Assembly: GCA_018340375.1 (NCBI GenBank)
Contig: JAFFJZ010000099.1
Location: 124,001 to 188,000 of the forward strand
Length of the DNA stretch: 64,000 nucleotides
Direction: 5' to 3'
Source of the DNA: Gonatopus flavifemur
Lineage: Eukaryota; Arthropoda; Insecta; Hymenoptera; Dryinidae
Part shown: in pieces, positions 44,874-57,262 of the stretch
Numbering within the stretch: position 1 is the stretch's first letter
Layout of the letters: each line of letters opens with the position of its first letter
The notes under the pieces: model-generated
Told to the model about the DNA's origin: nothing
Databases searched by the model: none
The model's input: the letters and a program-made list of their open reading frames with translations, nothing else
Position numbers and translations under genes: made by a program

Positions 44874-45511
44874 AAGATCCCGTAGGAACCGATAGAAACC
44901 GATTCAAATTTATTGGGTTTGAATGAGACCCATAAGAACTACTCCGGTGCCCATTCAAAATGAATAAGACTGGATGGGGGATATTTTAGTAATAGGATTC
45001 AATTGGTAATAGCCCATTGGAAATGTGAGGGATTTTATCGGTTCTGATGAAAGCACGGTAGTGAATAGGCAGCCATAGGAACTTTCACATATGGCTCCTA
45101 TTAGAATGAATTGGATCATTCCACGAGATGAACGTTAAATGGGATTGAATCAGGAATTCCCATTTGAATCTGCTGCAGCCTTTACCATTGATTCCGAATA
45201 GGTTTCAATGGGAAATTTCTGAAACCGAATTCTATGGGCTCAATAGGATGTTTCTTAACTGTACATAATGAATAAGTTCCTTTAGGAATCACCCTACTGG
45301 GAAATACCCAACTCGTTTTCAGAGAATATTCAATGAGTGGGGATGGGAAGTTTCCCATATTAGCTTCTATAAGAGTCAATAGGAAAATTCCGCAAGATGA
45401 GCGTTGAATGAGTTTGTGTAGAAAATCCCCATTTGAATCTAACGTATTCTGCCACATTGATTCTGGATAGGTTTCAATGTGAAATTTCTAGAACTAAATT
45501 TCATGAGCAGG
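44874..45511. mobile_element. MITE with CCCTGCTCA ends
   Basis: CCCTGCTCAAAAGATC and an approximate inverse (ATGAGCAGG), with AA at 44872-44873 and 45512-45513. The ends resemble CCCTGCTTAAAA of 57163-58945. Internal words such as AATGGGAAATTTC recur in inverted orientation. Confidence 0.55.
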
Positions 45512-45526
45512 AATAAGGTGACAGGC

Positions 45527-45739
45527 CCCATTAATGAACACCTTAACCCCCATTAGCGAACAATCGTTTATCTATTATATCTTTCCTATGGCATATTATT
45601 CTGAATTTATTTACATAACAGCGGTTGATTTAGTATCCAGTCAGTCATGCTTGGATGAAATTGAAGCACTAAATGAAAAGTACTATGAATCAAAAATCAA
45701 AACGTTCATTAAAGGGGTCGCGTTCATAAATGGGGTCAT
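45527..45739. repeat. hairpin repeat with CCCCATT arms
   Basis: CCCCATTAATGAACACCTTAA near 45526 pairs with an approximate inverse (AACGTTCATTAAAGGGGTC, then TTCATAAATGGGGTC). Probably a small MITE. Confidence 0.5.
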
Positions 45740-45956
45740 CTACCTTAGGTTGTTCCTGGAATGTACGTATTGAACAAGTTCCTTCAGGGAATAATCAATA
45801 AGGTTGCCTATTCATCCTGAATGAATGTTCAATGGAATGTCAGTGGGAAGTTCCCCACATCTCTTCGTATAAGACGAAGTGGAGAATTGTAGAAGACGAA
45901 CGTCGAATGAATCGTTCATCTACTGGTCCATCGTTCATCTACTAGGTAGTTCACCC

Positions 45957-46423
45957 TATGAGCTACAAAAAACTTCCAGCAACAAAGTTGTTCGCTAATG
46001 TATAGACAAACTTTTTGGAAATTTGGACTTGTAGTTCGTAAAATTTACGCGAAGCGTCAAAAAAATGGTTCTTACGAATACAAAACTTATTAATTTTTTA
46101 TCGATATTTACACATTTCTTCAACGTTGTCGTCTTTGGGAAAGTCTTACAAATCAGAATGTATAAGATTCATTCTGATACATTGAAAAATGACCAAGTTA
46201 GAGCGAGTTTAGTGTTGAAAATCATTGATTTTCGATGCGAAAAAATAGTTTTGTTTTCTTGAAAACTATCGATTATAGAGAAAAAGCCGAGATTTGGATT
46301 CATTTTCCAAGCCCTATCACGCAGTATTTTTAGTTTTTCAAAATTTCGACTGTTTTGCACCCCTTGGGCAATACTTTTATCGCTTTTCGAGTGCTTCGGC
46401 GGTTATTGCATGGGTATCCTCAA
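45957..46423. repeat. single arm of the 5105/11949 inverted-repeat family
   Basis: Related to 11430-11935 (shared GAGCTACAAAAAACTTCCAGC and GGTTATTGCAT landmarks). No partner arm lies nearby. It ends at the target duplication of the I-like retrotransposon. Confidence 0.7.
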
Positions 46424-49400
46424 TTGGAAAATGATTTTTTTTTTTTTTTTTTTTCATTATAGCTTTGAGTCTTTGGGATATATTATCCTAGACTATACAG
46501 CTGGAACATAATACAATTACCTTTGGTATCGATACATAGGTAAATCCGTAAAACAATCAAATTTGTAAGTGCATTAATCATATTCGCAGATCAATTTCTC
46601 GGTAATATTGGTGAATATAGCACATTATACGAATATTTGGCTCATACAGAAACATTTTAATATCCAGTGGGTACATTATTTTATTCTGGTGAAGGCGATT
46701 TGTTAGTCTAATTCTAGCGTTGTTGTATTTTTCGCACTGCCAGGTTATGATATCTTGATGAGGTGCCATGAATAATACCATGGTATATTGATATCTTGAT
46801 GAGGTGCACCGCATTCACACGAAGGGCTATCCACTATATTCATTTTGATCAATGAGGATCTCAGATTATAGTGGTTTGACCGAGCTCTGTTCACAAAAGT
46901 AACGAAATTCCTTTGTAGATTTAGTTTGTGGTACCAGGGTTTTGTGCTCCTCGTGTGAAAATGCTCAAAATAGGCGACACCTTCCATCTTGCCCAATTTT
47001 TCAATTTCATCTAGGTTCTTTTTCCACATTGTCTCCTTGGAGTCAGATTTAAAATCATTATACGGGATTTTCTTGATTATAGCTGGATTGTTTGTAGCCG
47101 CTTTGGCGATAGATTCCACAGCTTCATTGCCGATTATTCCCAAGTGTGCTGGTACCCAAAACAATGTAATTGAGGAATTTGCATTGGTGTGGTTGATTTT
47201 ATTTATTTCAGCTTCGATATCATATAATATCGAGCTTACCCTCGTCTCAAGTTTTACATTATTCAGAGCTGTCAGCACACTCAAGGAGTCGCTTATTATA
47301 ACAATATTCCCCTCTGTAATGTTGCGCGCTACGTCTAGAGCTGCTAAAATCGCCATGCACTCTGCTGTATATATGAAGGCCGACTTGTTTATGGTAAAGC
47401 TTTGTTGTTCATTACTTTCTGATGAGAACCAAGCCGCTCCAACAGCTATGCCTTCCGCCCTTTTACTTCCATCAGTATAGACTAGCAAAGCATCCGGATA
47501 TTTTTTTGAAATAATTTGTTTGTATTTGGCGTTGGGTTCCGGGGCTTCTGAAATTCGTTGGCCCGACTCCAAGTCTATGTTAATCTTACAGGAGATATCA
47601 TTATAGTCGTGAATATACATAGGATAATTGGTGTGATTTATAATCTGGTGTTCGGACGGAATAATATTTTTCACACATTGTGAAATAACACTATTTTCTT
47701 TCTTAACACTGCTACACGTCTCCAGAAAGTATTCTTTACAGATTTTATTGAATAATAGGCTGGAGTTAGACAAAGCTTTTGCTACCAGATTTTCTCCAAG
47801 CTACAATGCACGATTTTGTATACTTATGAGCTTGCTCTCAGATAGGAGAATGTTAGTTGGAGTAGAGCATCGAAAACCCAACGCCAATCGAATAGCAGTG
47901 TATTGCAGTCGTTCTATCTTATCGGTAAAATGCTTGTTATTAGTCCGCAAGTGAATATAGGAGCCATAATCTATGCCACTTCTAACGAATGATTTGTACA
48001 TCTGGAGAAGTGTTTCTGGATCAGCCCCCGAGTGTACACCGCGGGTGAATTTTACAATATTGAGAGCTTTATTTGCTTTTTCCATAACAGATTTGATTTG
48101 TCTCTCGGAGGTTAATTTGTAATCAAAGTGTAAGCCTAGGAATTTGGCCGTAGTTGTGAGTTGTATTGGAGTTCCATTTATATTTAACTGTTGAGCAAAT
48201 GGGTCAAATCCTCTTTTGTTAGTGAAGGAAACTATATTCGTTTTGTTGACTGCTAAATCGAGGCCTGAAGTGGCTAATTGGAGCATGAGGTTAGCAAAGG
48301 CGTGCTGGAACGTAGGTTGTTCAGAATCGGAATCATCAGTTACTTTATATAGAAGAATGTCATCTGCAAACTGTAGTAATTTATAACCCGTGGGAAGATG
48401 TTGACCAATGTTTGATACATACAGAATGTACAGAAGAGGGCTCAATACGCCACCTTGGGGAACTCCTTTGTAGGCGTCTGCAGGGCCGTTCAATTTGTCA
48501 GCCGTATATATAATTCTTCCATATGTGAGGAACTTGATGAAATAAAGCATAGACGTAGGAAGGCCAATTTCGGCCAATCTGTCTATAAGGAGGTCGCTGA
48601 GGAGATTGTTAAAGGCACCTGAGACATCCAAGAACGCAGCGAAAACTGATTTTTTGTGAAAGAAAGCTTTTTCAATTTCTGAAGTGAGCGTGGCATGACT
48701 TTGAGAGCAAGACATACCTTGTCTAAATCCGAACTGATTCGGAGGTAATATATTAGTGTTTTCAATCCACCAGCGGAGTCTGTTCGCTACAATAAGTTCA
48801 AGTATCTTGCATGCACATGAGGTCAGTGCCAGGGGTCTGACTCCTCCACTAGATTTGTCAGCGAAATGTATAAGAATCTTCTTCCAGGCGTCAGGGTAGT
48901 TCGATGTCTCGAAAATTCCGTTGTAGATATCTAATAGTAGTTGCTGATAAGTCATAGGAATCTTTTTTAGGACCTGATAATTGAGACCGTCAATACCTGG
49001 GGCGGAACGATCTCCACGAGAATACAACGCAGTTTGAAATTCCCACAGGGTAAATTCCTTGTTGGAAAATTCACTGTGGCTTGTTTGAGTTTCAGGTATA
49101 TACGAGGCATCAGTCGGCACCCAAGGGGGTGCGAGTTTTCCTAACATGAAGTTTTCCTAACATGAAAAACAAAAAACTTTTGTCTGAATCATTTTTCCGA
49201 ATTCCGCACAGATGGGGCTCTAATCGATGAAAAATGAGTTTTATGAAACACTCGTATTGCTTTTTGTGTGAAACGACATTTAACTCTCCAGTGTTTTTTC
49301 TCAGCTTCTGAGGATTACCGGCGCCATAAGAGTTACCCAATGTGCACCACGAGGAGGTTGAGCGATCGGATCTTGCGCATCTTTGTGGCCCTGAAAAAGG

Positions 49401-49466
49401 CCGATTGTCTGGACTGTAGAGGTATGTAATTTTTCACGACAAAGGCTCTGCAATATGTATGAAAAT

Positions 49467-50516
49467 TCACCGCATCAAATGTTCGATATTTGCACCGTTG
49501 ACCTGTTGGCATCACCTAATTCGTCTCTGAAAATGTGGTTCTAACGACAAAAGCACATGACGTGGAATTGTTCGGCAGACAGTTCGTATTCGGCGTTTTA
49601 TGTCATGTCTGCTCGTTGGTGGTCTTTCATAAACTACATCTTTGATGGAATCCCATAAGTAAAAATCCAAAGGGGTAAGATCCGGAGACCTAGCCGGCCA
49701 GGCAATGTATCCACCGCGACCAATCCATCTGTGTGGGTAAGATGTGTTTAAGGAATTTCTGACAATTGCAGCGTTATGAGGTGGTGCCCCATCATGTTGA
49801 AGCCACATCCTGTTCCGTGTGTAGAGATCAACATCTTCCAACATCCTTGGTAATTTGTCCCGAATCGATTGCAGATAATTTTCCTTTCTAACAGTATGTT
49901 GGAAGAAATAAGGACCAATGATCTGACCATTCAAAATCCCACACCACACATTCAGAGTCCAGCGATGTTGATTGTCAACTTGTCGATGCCATCTGGGATT
50001 TTCAATTGACCAATAATGACAATTATGTCTGTTCATAACACCGTTACTGCGGAATGTTGCCTCATCACTAAACATCACGTAATCGAAAAAACCAGGCGGT
50101 TGCTCCGAGGCCCATTGACCGAATTCAACCCTACGTCTAAGATCATCTTCACTTAATGCTCGCACCAATGTAATGTGGTAAGGATGATATTTACCAGATC
50201 TTAGTATGCGGTGTGCCGTCGATCTTGGGATACCTAATTGGTGCTGGATTTCTCTGGTACTAACGTGGGAATTCAGGTGCACCATTCCTAAAACGGCTAC
50301 TGAGCGTGCATCCATACGATTTCCATCATAACGCCTTCTGACTCTTGGGATATTCATTCTTCTAACTCGTCTTTCTATTCAGCGTATCGCCTGAAGTGAA
50401 GGCTGGCGTCTATTTGGATACCTCTCTCCATACAATCTTGATGCTGCACCGTAATGACGTCGACATTCTCCTAGTATCAGGAGAATATCAAGTATTTCAC
50501 CCCAAGGATAATCCAT
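49467..50516 (-). pseudogene. DD41D transposase, copy A2, two nonsense codons
   Basis: Same frame as copy A1, starting at ATG 50516-50514 with a TGA at 50381-50379, the identical position and context as in A1. The middle is open from 50357 and keeps all three catalytic Asp (MFSDEATF, HDGAPPH, SPDLTPLDFYLWD). A second TGA (49514-49512) removes about 14 C-terminal residues relative to A1. The shared first stop means both copies descend from an already interrupted source, or that translation begins downstream at MNIPRVRRRYDGNRM. Confidence 0.88.
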
Positions 50517-50713
50517 GGTATTGAGACCTTCACAACACTGATCAGAGATCTTCTTCAAGTTTGAATCGTATATCGAAAAGAATTTGTGAATGAATGAAGG
50601 ATATTAAATATTCCGTTTCACTCATGTTCGGAAACAATGCTCTAGTATGAACTTTCTTGTTCATGATGAACACAAGTATTGTTGTGTACTTGTGTTTGGC
50701 AACGATTCACAGT

Positions 50714-50824
50714 AACGGTACTACGAATAGACATAATTGTCAATATTGGTCGATGGAAAATCCCAGCTAGGTCTACGGATCTTACCACTTTGGATCTTCA
50801 CTTATGGGGTTTCATCAAATTTTC
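50714..50824 (+). pseudogene. inverted transposase scrap in copy A2
   Basis: Plus-strand counterpart of 2392-2504 with the same internal junction (AATCCCAGCTAGG) and the word DLTTLDLHLWGFIKF. The shared junction shows that the rearrangement predates the two insertions. Confidence 0.75.
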
Positions 50825-51976
50825 AGGGCCACAAAGATGTGCAACATCCGATCGCTCAACCTCCTTGTGGTGCACATTGGGTAACTCTAATGGCGACGGT
50901 AATCCTCAGGAGCTGAAACAAAAAACTGGAGAGTTAAATGTCGTTTCACACAGAAAGCAATACGAGTGTTTCATGAAACTCATTTTTTTATCGATTAGAG
51001 CGCCATCTGTGTGGAATTCGGAAAAATGATCCAGACAAAAGTTTCTTTTTTTTCAACGTCAAATCTGAATCTGCAGTCAAAAATAGGGGATTACATTCAA
51101 GAAACAAAAGTTGACCTCTGGATGACCTTGAAGTTGAGATCCGAGGCCGAAGTCAAGGTCACCATCAGATGTCCCCCTCGGAATCTCACAACTTTTGTTC
51201 GAAACATTTTCCTCCAAAACACCTCATTTTTGAGTTATTCCGAAATAAAAATTAAAATGGGACACCCTGTATATTTTTAGTGGTCGTGTAGTTAACATAC
51301 ATAGGAAAATGATCCGATCCACACGTCTCCTTGTGAATACTGTAAAATATATCATTGGCTATGTCTATAGTTGAGACAAGTAAATCGATATTAGACATTT
51401 TAGAGCGATATAAATCTACATGTGTGTATGTATCATTGTTAAGTAGAATTAAGTTATTATTGTTATTAAGGCTATGTAATAATTTTCTACCATTCACATC
51501 ATTGTTTTCACAGTTCCGAACGCTGTTATGGGCATTGAAATCACCGCATAAAATAGTATTTTTATCAGTAGAGCATTTTACAATCAAATTATCCCATTCG
51601 ACCTGCTCCGTCTGGAGCTGTGGTGCCCTATGAGCAGCGACTAGTGTAATGGGATTTGTGATATTGCTAATTTCAACAGCGCTTACTTCAAAGTTCACAC
51701 CAGAGACTCCAATATCTGTGATTTCTTGGAACTGTAAATTTTTACGTATAATAAATGCAATACCTCCCCCTCTTTGTACTTCGCGGTCAGTTCTGAATAC
51801 GTGGAAGCCCGGGAATGCAAAACTGTGATGGGATATACTTTCATTCAGCCAAGTTTCGACTAATATAAAAACATCTAAAGTTTGCAACATTATTGATATT
51901 TCGTCCTCGCGTAACATAGCATTCCTGACATTCCAGAACATCATTCGGACCTCAGTCTCAATTGGAGACCGAGTGT

Positions 51977-53566
51977 TTATCCCTTGGGCGGCGAAAAGGA
52001 TGTTGAGGCTTGGTCGATTAGATCACCGTGATCCTGACTGTCATCCTGAGTGCCGTCGTCTTTGTTGGTCATGTTTTGGTCTTCTAAGTTGCCACTGTTA
52101 GTCTCAGAAGTTGAGATCTGATTACTAGTATTCAACGAGGAAATGAGCTCATTTTTCAACTTGGTTAGTCTCGTTTCAATTTTTCTATCAGGGCTAGCTC
52201 TGTGAACTTCCGTGAGCATGGTGACCAGCATATATAAATTCGGGCAGTGATTTTTCACATTCGTGGGGAATTCACTATATTCATGAGTCAGAGAGTCTAG
52301 CATTATTTGCAAGAAGGCTGCGTCCTCGAAAGGGAATGTTGACCGAATCTCTTCTGGAATAGATGCCAAGGCTTGCTTGATGTTTTCACTTAGGATTTCG
52401 GAGGACATTTTGTTGTTCTCATTTTCACTATCATTAGAACTCGATCTTGAACGAGTAGTTCTTTGTTTTTTGGCCACTTTAACCGGCTCAGAATTAAAAT
52501 CTTTCCTCGAAGTATTTTTGTTGCTTATACTATCGCCAGATGCCAATGAAGCTGATCTATTCCTCTTCATTTGCGAAGAGTATCGAGGGAAAACAAAACC
52601 AACGTTGTTATCATTCGAAAGATCATTCATTTGCAACGAGTTATCAACAGAAAGAGATCGAGAATTTGTAAACGTAATACTTTGTGTATTTACTTCCATC
52701 GTCTGTGTATTATTTTGTTCGATCTCTTGACTCGCATTCTCTAAACGATTGGAATTTATTTCAACATGCGATGTGTTGTCTCTTTGTTGTTGAGAATGTT
52801 GTTGTTGTGTAGGGCTTTCCTTCTGTGTGTTTATATCTTTGCAGTGTTTGGCTATGTGACCTCCTCGGTTACAAGTAAAGCAAGTAATCTCCTGTGTAGA
52901 AAAATATATTTGATGAGTGTTGTCTAGGTGTCTAAGTTGTATAAACTCTGGTATTTTATCAGCATCTTGTGGTTCCACAAATACTTGTCACCGGAAGCTG
53001 GTCAGATGTTGAAAAGAAGGAAGTGTCGTTCCAGTCTTGACAAGAGAGATAGCAGATTTTATTTTCACTTTGTATTCTTTCAACTTCTGAATAATGACTT
53101 TGTTGGGTATAAGAGGGTCAACGTTAGATATGATTACACGTTTTGATTTTTCATATCGTGGTCGTATATATGTTTGTTTACCTTTGACAGTGAGAGTATT
53201 GTCAGTTGGATCCAACAAGAAGTTCGCAGTTTGTATAGAGTCAACGTAAAAGCGGATCCGCTGTTGAGAAATTTTCGATATTGAGCGAAGTTGTGCAGGA
53301 ACGATTCTTTTTGCTATTTCCAGCAAGTAGTCATCGATAGTGGCGTCTTCGTAGGCGTCGATCATTAAAGCCTGATCTTTACATGGGGGAATGTAGTTGT
53401 CTACATAGGTTTCTTCTTCAGCAGCCATTGCATATGATTTCGATACAGAATTATTCACAGACGATTCAACACTTGTAGTAACTACGGCATTATTTGAGAT
53501 AGAACATTGCTCTTTTCTTAGAGCGTCACCGATGCCAGCCATTACAGGCTTTCTGCAACACAACAC
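51977..53566 (-). pseudogene. ORF1 (gag-like) of the I-like retrotransposon, one frameshift
   Basis: Two abutting frames: 53566-52988 (N-terminal, starting MLCCRKPVMAGIGDALRKEQ; probable true Met at AGIGDALRK) and 52978-51977 (C-terminal). A frameshift lies between them near 52980-52990. The N-terminal part has a fold-like stretch with IRFYVDSIQTANFLL and RVIISNVDPLIPNKVII, resembling an RRM-like RNA-binding module. The C-terminal part has a CCHC knuckle, CFTCNRGGHIAKHC, followed by a Gln/Asn/Ser-rich tail. ORF1 proteins of this group bind the element RNA. A 32-base spacer separates it from ORF2. Confidence 0.8.
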
Positions 53567-53798
53567 TACCCCCCCTAAGGGGAAATCAACTTTTCCACAC
53601 CAAAGTAGAAATGTAATTCACAAGCTTATATTGAGTGAAAGAAAACCTTGGGCCTAAGCCCGATAAATAACGGGACAGAACAATATGCCGACACGTATTA
53701 TCGGCGAGCACGTCTATCCAGTATCGCGGCTCATGCGCGACTCCAAAAATGATTGTTTGTCAGGATAGATTTGAAAAAAGAAATCGAAGAAAGTTTGG

Positions 53799-54218
53799 TT
53801 GGAAAATGGGGTGTATCGTATGAGGTAGTCACAGGACTTGAGGGAGCGGCAATGCAGTAATCGCGACAATAGAAGACCAGAGGGGAAAAAGTTGCAATGA
53901 ATAAAAATAGATGACAGGAAGAAAAGGTATTCATTCAAAATTATGTATCGTGGGATGAAACAAAAATCATAGAAATGAAACAGAAAAAGCGAAAACCACA
54001 AGAGGATACAAGAAATCAAATTAATGGAGAAACATTGGACTTGATGAAATAGCTAGAACAAAAAACAAAACTTTGTACGTGGGGAGTGATGTAAAAATTT
54101 CTATAGGAAATAAGAAGAGTATTCTATGTTGGAAGCTATATACTTCCCAGCTATATTTAATTTCACTAGGCGAGAATAAAAATTGTGAATTTCCATCACG
54201 AAACTCAATATCAGACAC
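53799..54218. other. flank of the retrotransposon, no gene seen
   Basis: Begins with the right target duplication. No coding region or repeat ends recognised. Confidence 0.45.
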
Positions 54219-54833
54219 CCCGACTGGAAATTATCATGGGGTCAACCTAACATACGGTGAAGACCTAACAAGGTCATCTGAAATACCTGCTGAAATTCTA
54301 ATCAGGATTGGATGTGGATGCCGCACGTAGGGATAAGCCCATTTGATCCTAATTAGGTTTCCCTTAAATTATCCTAGAAGGTTGGAATAGGTTTTCCTCG
54401 CTGTAATCTCAGCAAGACCTCGTTAGGTTATCTGGAGATTATGAACATATATGTTTATAAAGTATAGTTTAATAAAGTGAATGCAAAACTGTCTTAATTT
54501 TGGATTTTATACTCCTTGGTGAAATAAATTTTCTCTAAATTAGGAAAATATTTCTGAACAAATGTCAACTGTGCATATCTTTCAAGTTAGATCTCTCCAT
54601 GCCGAATACAACATTTTTGGATTGTGAATTTCCTGTTCATATCCAGATTGAAATTTATTCTGGAGATTTTGGTATGGGATTCCGCATGAAATCCTTATTA
54701 GTCTTGCCTCATAAGCTCCTTATATTAGTAAAGCGTGACATGACTTGTCAGGTCCTGACGAGGTTGCCTTACCAGGACCTGGGCTAGATCAAAGTTGACC
54801 TGATCTGGTCCATGGGGTAAATTCCCAGTCGGG
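54219..54833 (+). mobile_element. 615-bp CCCGACTGG-ended element
   Basis: Ends CCCGACTGGAAATTATCATG and AATTCCCAGTCGGG. The flanking dinucleotides (AC, AT) differ by one base. A nearly identical copy lies inverted at 55031-55647. AGGTTTTCCT/TTAGGT words are frequent. The 62-codon frame at 54599 has no recognised family. Confidence 0.65.
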
Positions 54834-55030
54834 ATGTTGAATATTTTGAAATTCATACTCATTCATGTGCAATTCTAGCAGGAAGGGCAAGGAATAAGAG
54901 ACAAGCAAGAGGAGGATTGGGATCCATCAGAAATTGTAACTGAAAAAAAAATAAAAGATCAAATCTAATTATTTTCTCCACGATTTAAATACCCCATCAA
55001 TTCAATTTCTCAATCAATAATGAAACCATC

Positions 55031-55647
55031 TCAACTAAAAATTCACCCCATGGACCAGATCAGGTCAACTTTGATCTAGCCCAGGTCCTGGTAAGGCAAC
55101 CTCGTCAGGACCTGACAAGTCATGTCACGCTTTACTAATATAAGGATCTTATGAGGCAAGACTAATAATAAGGATTTCATGCGGAATCCCATACCAAAAT
55201 CTCCAGAATAAATTTCAATCTGGATATGAACAGGAAATTCACAATCCAAAAATGTTGTATTCGGCATGGAGAGATCTAACTTGAAAGATATGCTCAGTTG
55301 ACATTTGTTCAGAAATATTTTCCTAATTTAGAGAAAATTTATTTCACCAAGGAGTATAAAATCCAAAATTAAGACAGTTTTGCATTCACTTTATTAAACT
55401 ATACTTTATAAACATATATGTTCATAATCTCCAGATAACCTAACGAGATCTTGCTGAGATTACAGCGAGGAAAACCTATCTCAACCTTCTAGGATAATTT
55501 AAGGGAAACCTAATTAGGATCAAATGGGCTTATCCCTACGTGCGGCATCCACATCCAATCCTGATTAGAATTTCAGCAGGTATTTCAGATGACCTTGTTA
55601 GGTCTTCACCGTATGTTAGGTTGACCCTATGCTAATTTCCAATCGGG
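55031..55647 (-). mobile_element. inverted second copy of the CCCGACTGG-ended element
   Basis: Inverse of 54219-54833 with few differences. The outer end reads AATTTCCAATCGGG; the inner end is diverged (CTCAACTAAAAATTC). The two copies and the 197-base spacer form a 1.4-kb inverted repeat. The spacer is not related to either arm. Confidence 0.65.
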
Positions 55648-57160
55648 ATTCCACTATCATCAATCACTAATTTACACACTCATCGCGAATCGATTAATTA
55701 CTTCAACAAAGCTAGCAAAACAAAGAACAAAGAAAATTGGCGTCTTCCTGTTCGACAATTAAACGATACAACAATTACAATCCCAACGAACATTTTAATG
55801 AAATTAGAGTAAATCGTTGCATTCATCGTAGATAAAGCGTCGATATAAATCATCATCACGTGTAGGAATTTCCCACTAAACGAACATAATTTGGACAGTT
55901 CTTCGTGTATATATCTTCACATACATTCGCCTTTGCGTATTCAACTTCGGATGACGAGAGCTATAATTTCCAGCGAAATCGGTTATCGGTGGTCGATTAA
56001 TTTTTTATTTTATCTCAATTCACGCGTTTTCGGATGCCGATAACGGGAGTGATTGGTGAACTGTGAACGTGAGATCGATATGCAACCTATGAACGAATCA
56101 TATCGTTCCACGATTCATCGCCAAGGACCGTATACTCTACGGTACACGCGTGATTATACTTGAATTCGTCGAAGAAAATTGTACACGTGTGAAATTATCG
56201 TTTCACATGAACGCCCTGGAGTGACAAGATATAGAAAAAAAGGTGCGCCTTTTATGAGTATACGTATATCGCATGCAATTGAACGAAAGACTGCGCCTAG
56301 GTTGGATTGTTCATCCTGACCTGAACCCGCAACAATCGTCATACCACGTTCAACGTTCACGTGACCATGAACAATGCACATATGTACGTGTTTCATGATT
56401 GCGTTGGGTATTGGTACCATTGTACAGCAATAGAAGTCAGGATGTCGACTCTATTACGGATGCAAGTGTGTGTCTCTTAGCACATGAGACAATAGCCCAC
56501 TTTTGTTTAATCACAAAGCCATCATCATCGCGATAGGTCATCGACATTCGAAACGGGTAGCAATTATTCTCATATAATGGTCCATTGGGTTCTCTTCCTT
56601 ACTTTTTATGCCGTTCGGATCGAATGACCGTTGAGGGATGATGATTGTTAATCAGAGAAACCTATTGTTAAACAAAGGGAAGTTTGAAAATTGGATCGTG
56701 AATGTCTTATGAGACATACTATTTCGAGATTGATGAAATTCGCATCTTTTTCATTGTCCTGGAGTGTCTTGTTGCAACCTCTACATTGAGAAAAATTGTA
56801 CTGTAAAAAGTCCCATAATTGTCAGCAAATTGCGGATACTTTTGAAATCTAACTGAATTTAGGTTCAATTTTAAGAAAACAAAAGAGTCATCACGGGCAA
56901 ACATACTATAATAACCTAATAATGTACTATCTTGACAGTGACCCCCGATCCATTTGGCCTTGGCAGCGTCCTACACAGCACAAAATGTCTATACAATATG
57001 TGAAATAAGTGTGGTAATATTGTCCATATGCATAAAATATTTAAAATATATCATACGAACAATATTCATAAAAGTACATGAATCAATATTCTATACATAT
57101 ATCGGAAATGTTCATGATATTTTGCACATGTATGGGGATTAGGTGTATACAATATTCTCA
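55648..57160. other. single-copy-looking region, no gene recognised
   Basis: It lacks the repeat motifs seen elsewhere and has CG-containing words such as CACGTG and CACGTGT near 55860, 56180 and 56360. An 88-codon minus-strand frame at 56420-56154 has no recognised family. It could be host regulatory or intronic DNA. Confidence 0.35.
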
Positions 57161-57262
57161 AACCCTGCTTAAAATATCTCATAGAATCTCATTCAAAGTG
57201 AATGAGACTAAACGAGACCAATGAGAAAGATCAAAATGTCTGTAACGTTCCATTGAAACTGA

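Larger units (their letters stand above)
49158..51270 (-). mobile_element. DD41D transposon, copy A2, left end missing
   Basis: Close relative of copy A1 with the same chimeric layout, including the inverted transposase scrap at 50714-50824. The right end (CACCCTG before TA) is intact. On the left, about 0.21 kb of the TIR is gone and the break joins retrotransposon ORF2 at a short direct duplication (TTTTCCTAACATGAA twice, 49137-49167). The element and part of ORF2 were lost together. Confidence 0.88.
46578..51944 (-). pseudogene. ORF2: endonuclease, reverse transcriptase, RNase H (disrupted)
   Basis: Segment 51944-51270 is an AP-like endonuclease with WNVRNAM, VETWLNESI, GDFNAHN and SDHFPM motifs; it is cut at TTTKN by the DD41D insertion. 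Segment 49147-47801 is the reverse transcriptase with SAPGIDGLNYQVLKK, RPLALTSCACKILE, QFGFRQGMSC, AFLDVSGAFNN, GVPQGGVLSPLLYILY and FADDILLY. An in-frame TAG (47803-47801) precedes the RNase H region (DG of YTDGSK, E of TAECMAI, D of ISDSLSV, then PAHLGIIGNEAVES). A 41-base duplication at 46749-46807 shifts the frame before the C-terminal CEC...H...C knuckle, whose remainder is read at 46814-46578. At least three lesions plus the deletion make it inactive. Confidence 0.88.
46434..53798 (-). mobile_element. I-like non-LTR retrotransposon, split by a DD41D copy
   Basis: On the minus strand it has a leader (53798-53567), ORF1 (53566-51977), ORF2 (51944 to about 46578) and a poly(A) tail seen as about 22 T at 46435-46456. 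Flanks carry a 10-base duplication TTGGAAAATG (46424-46433 and 53799-53808), so both ends are original and the copy is full-length at its termini. A 2.1-kb DD41D insertion with a deletion removes part of ORF2 between the endonuclease and reverse transcriptase. The RNase H domain after the reverse transcriptase points to the I group. Confidence 0.85.

Noticed and set aside
54599..54787. 62-codon frame repeated at 55076-55267
   Set aside because: Identical because the underlying elements are inverted copies; short, with no recognised domain.
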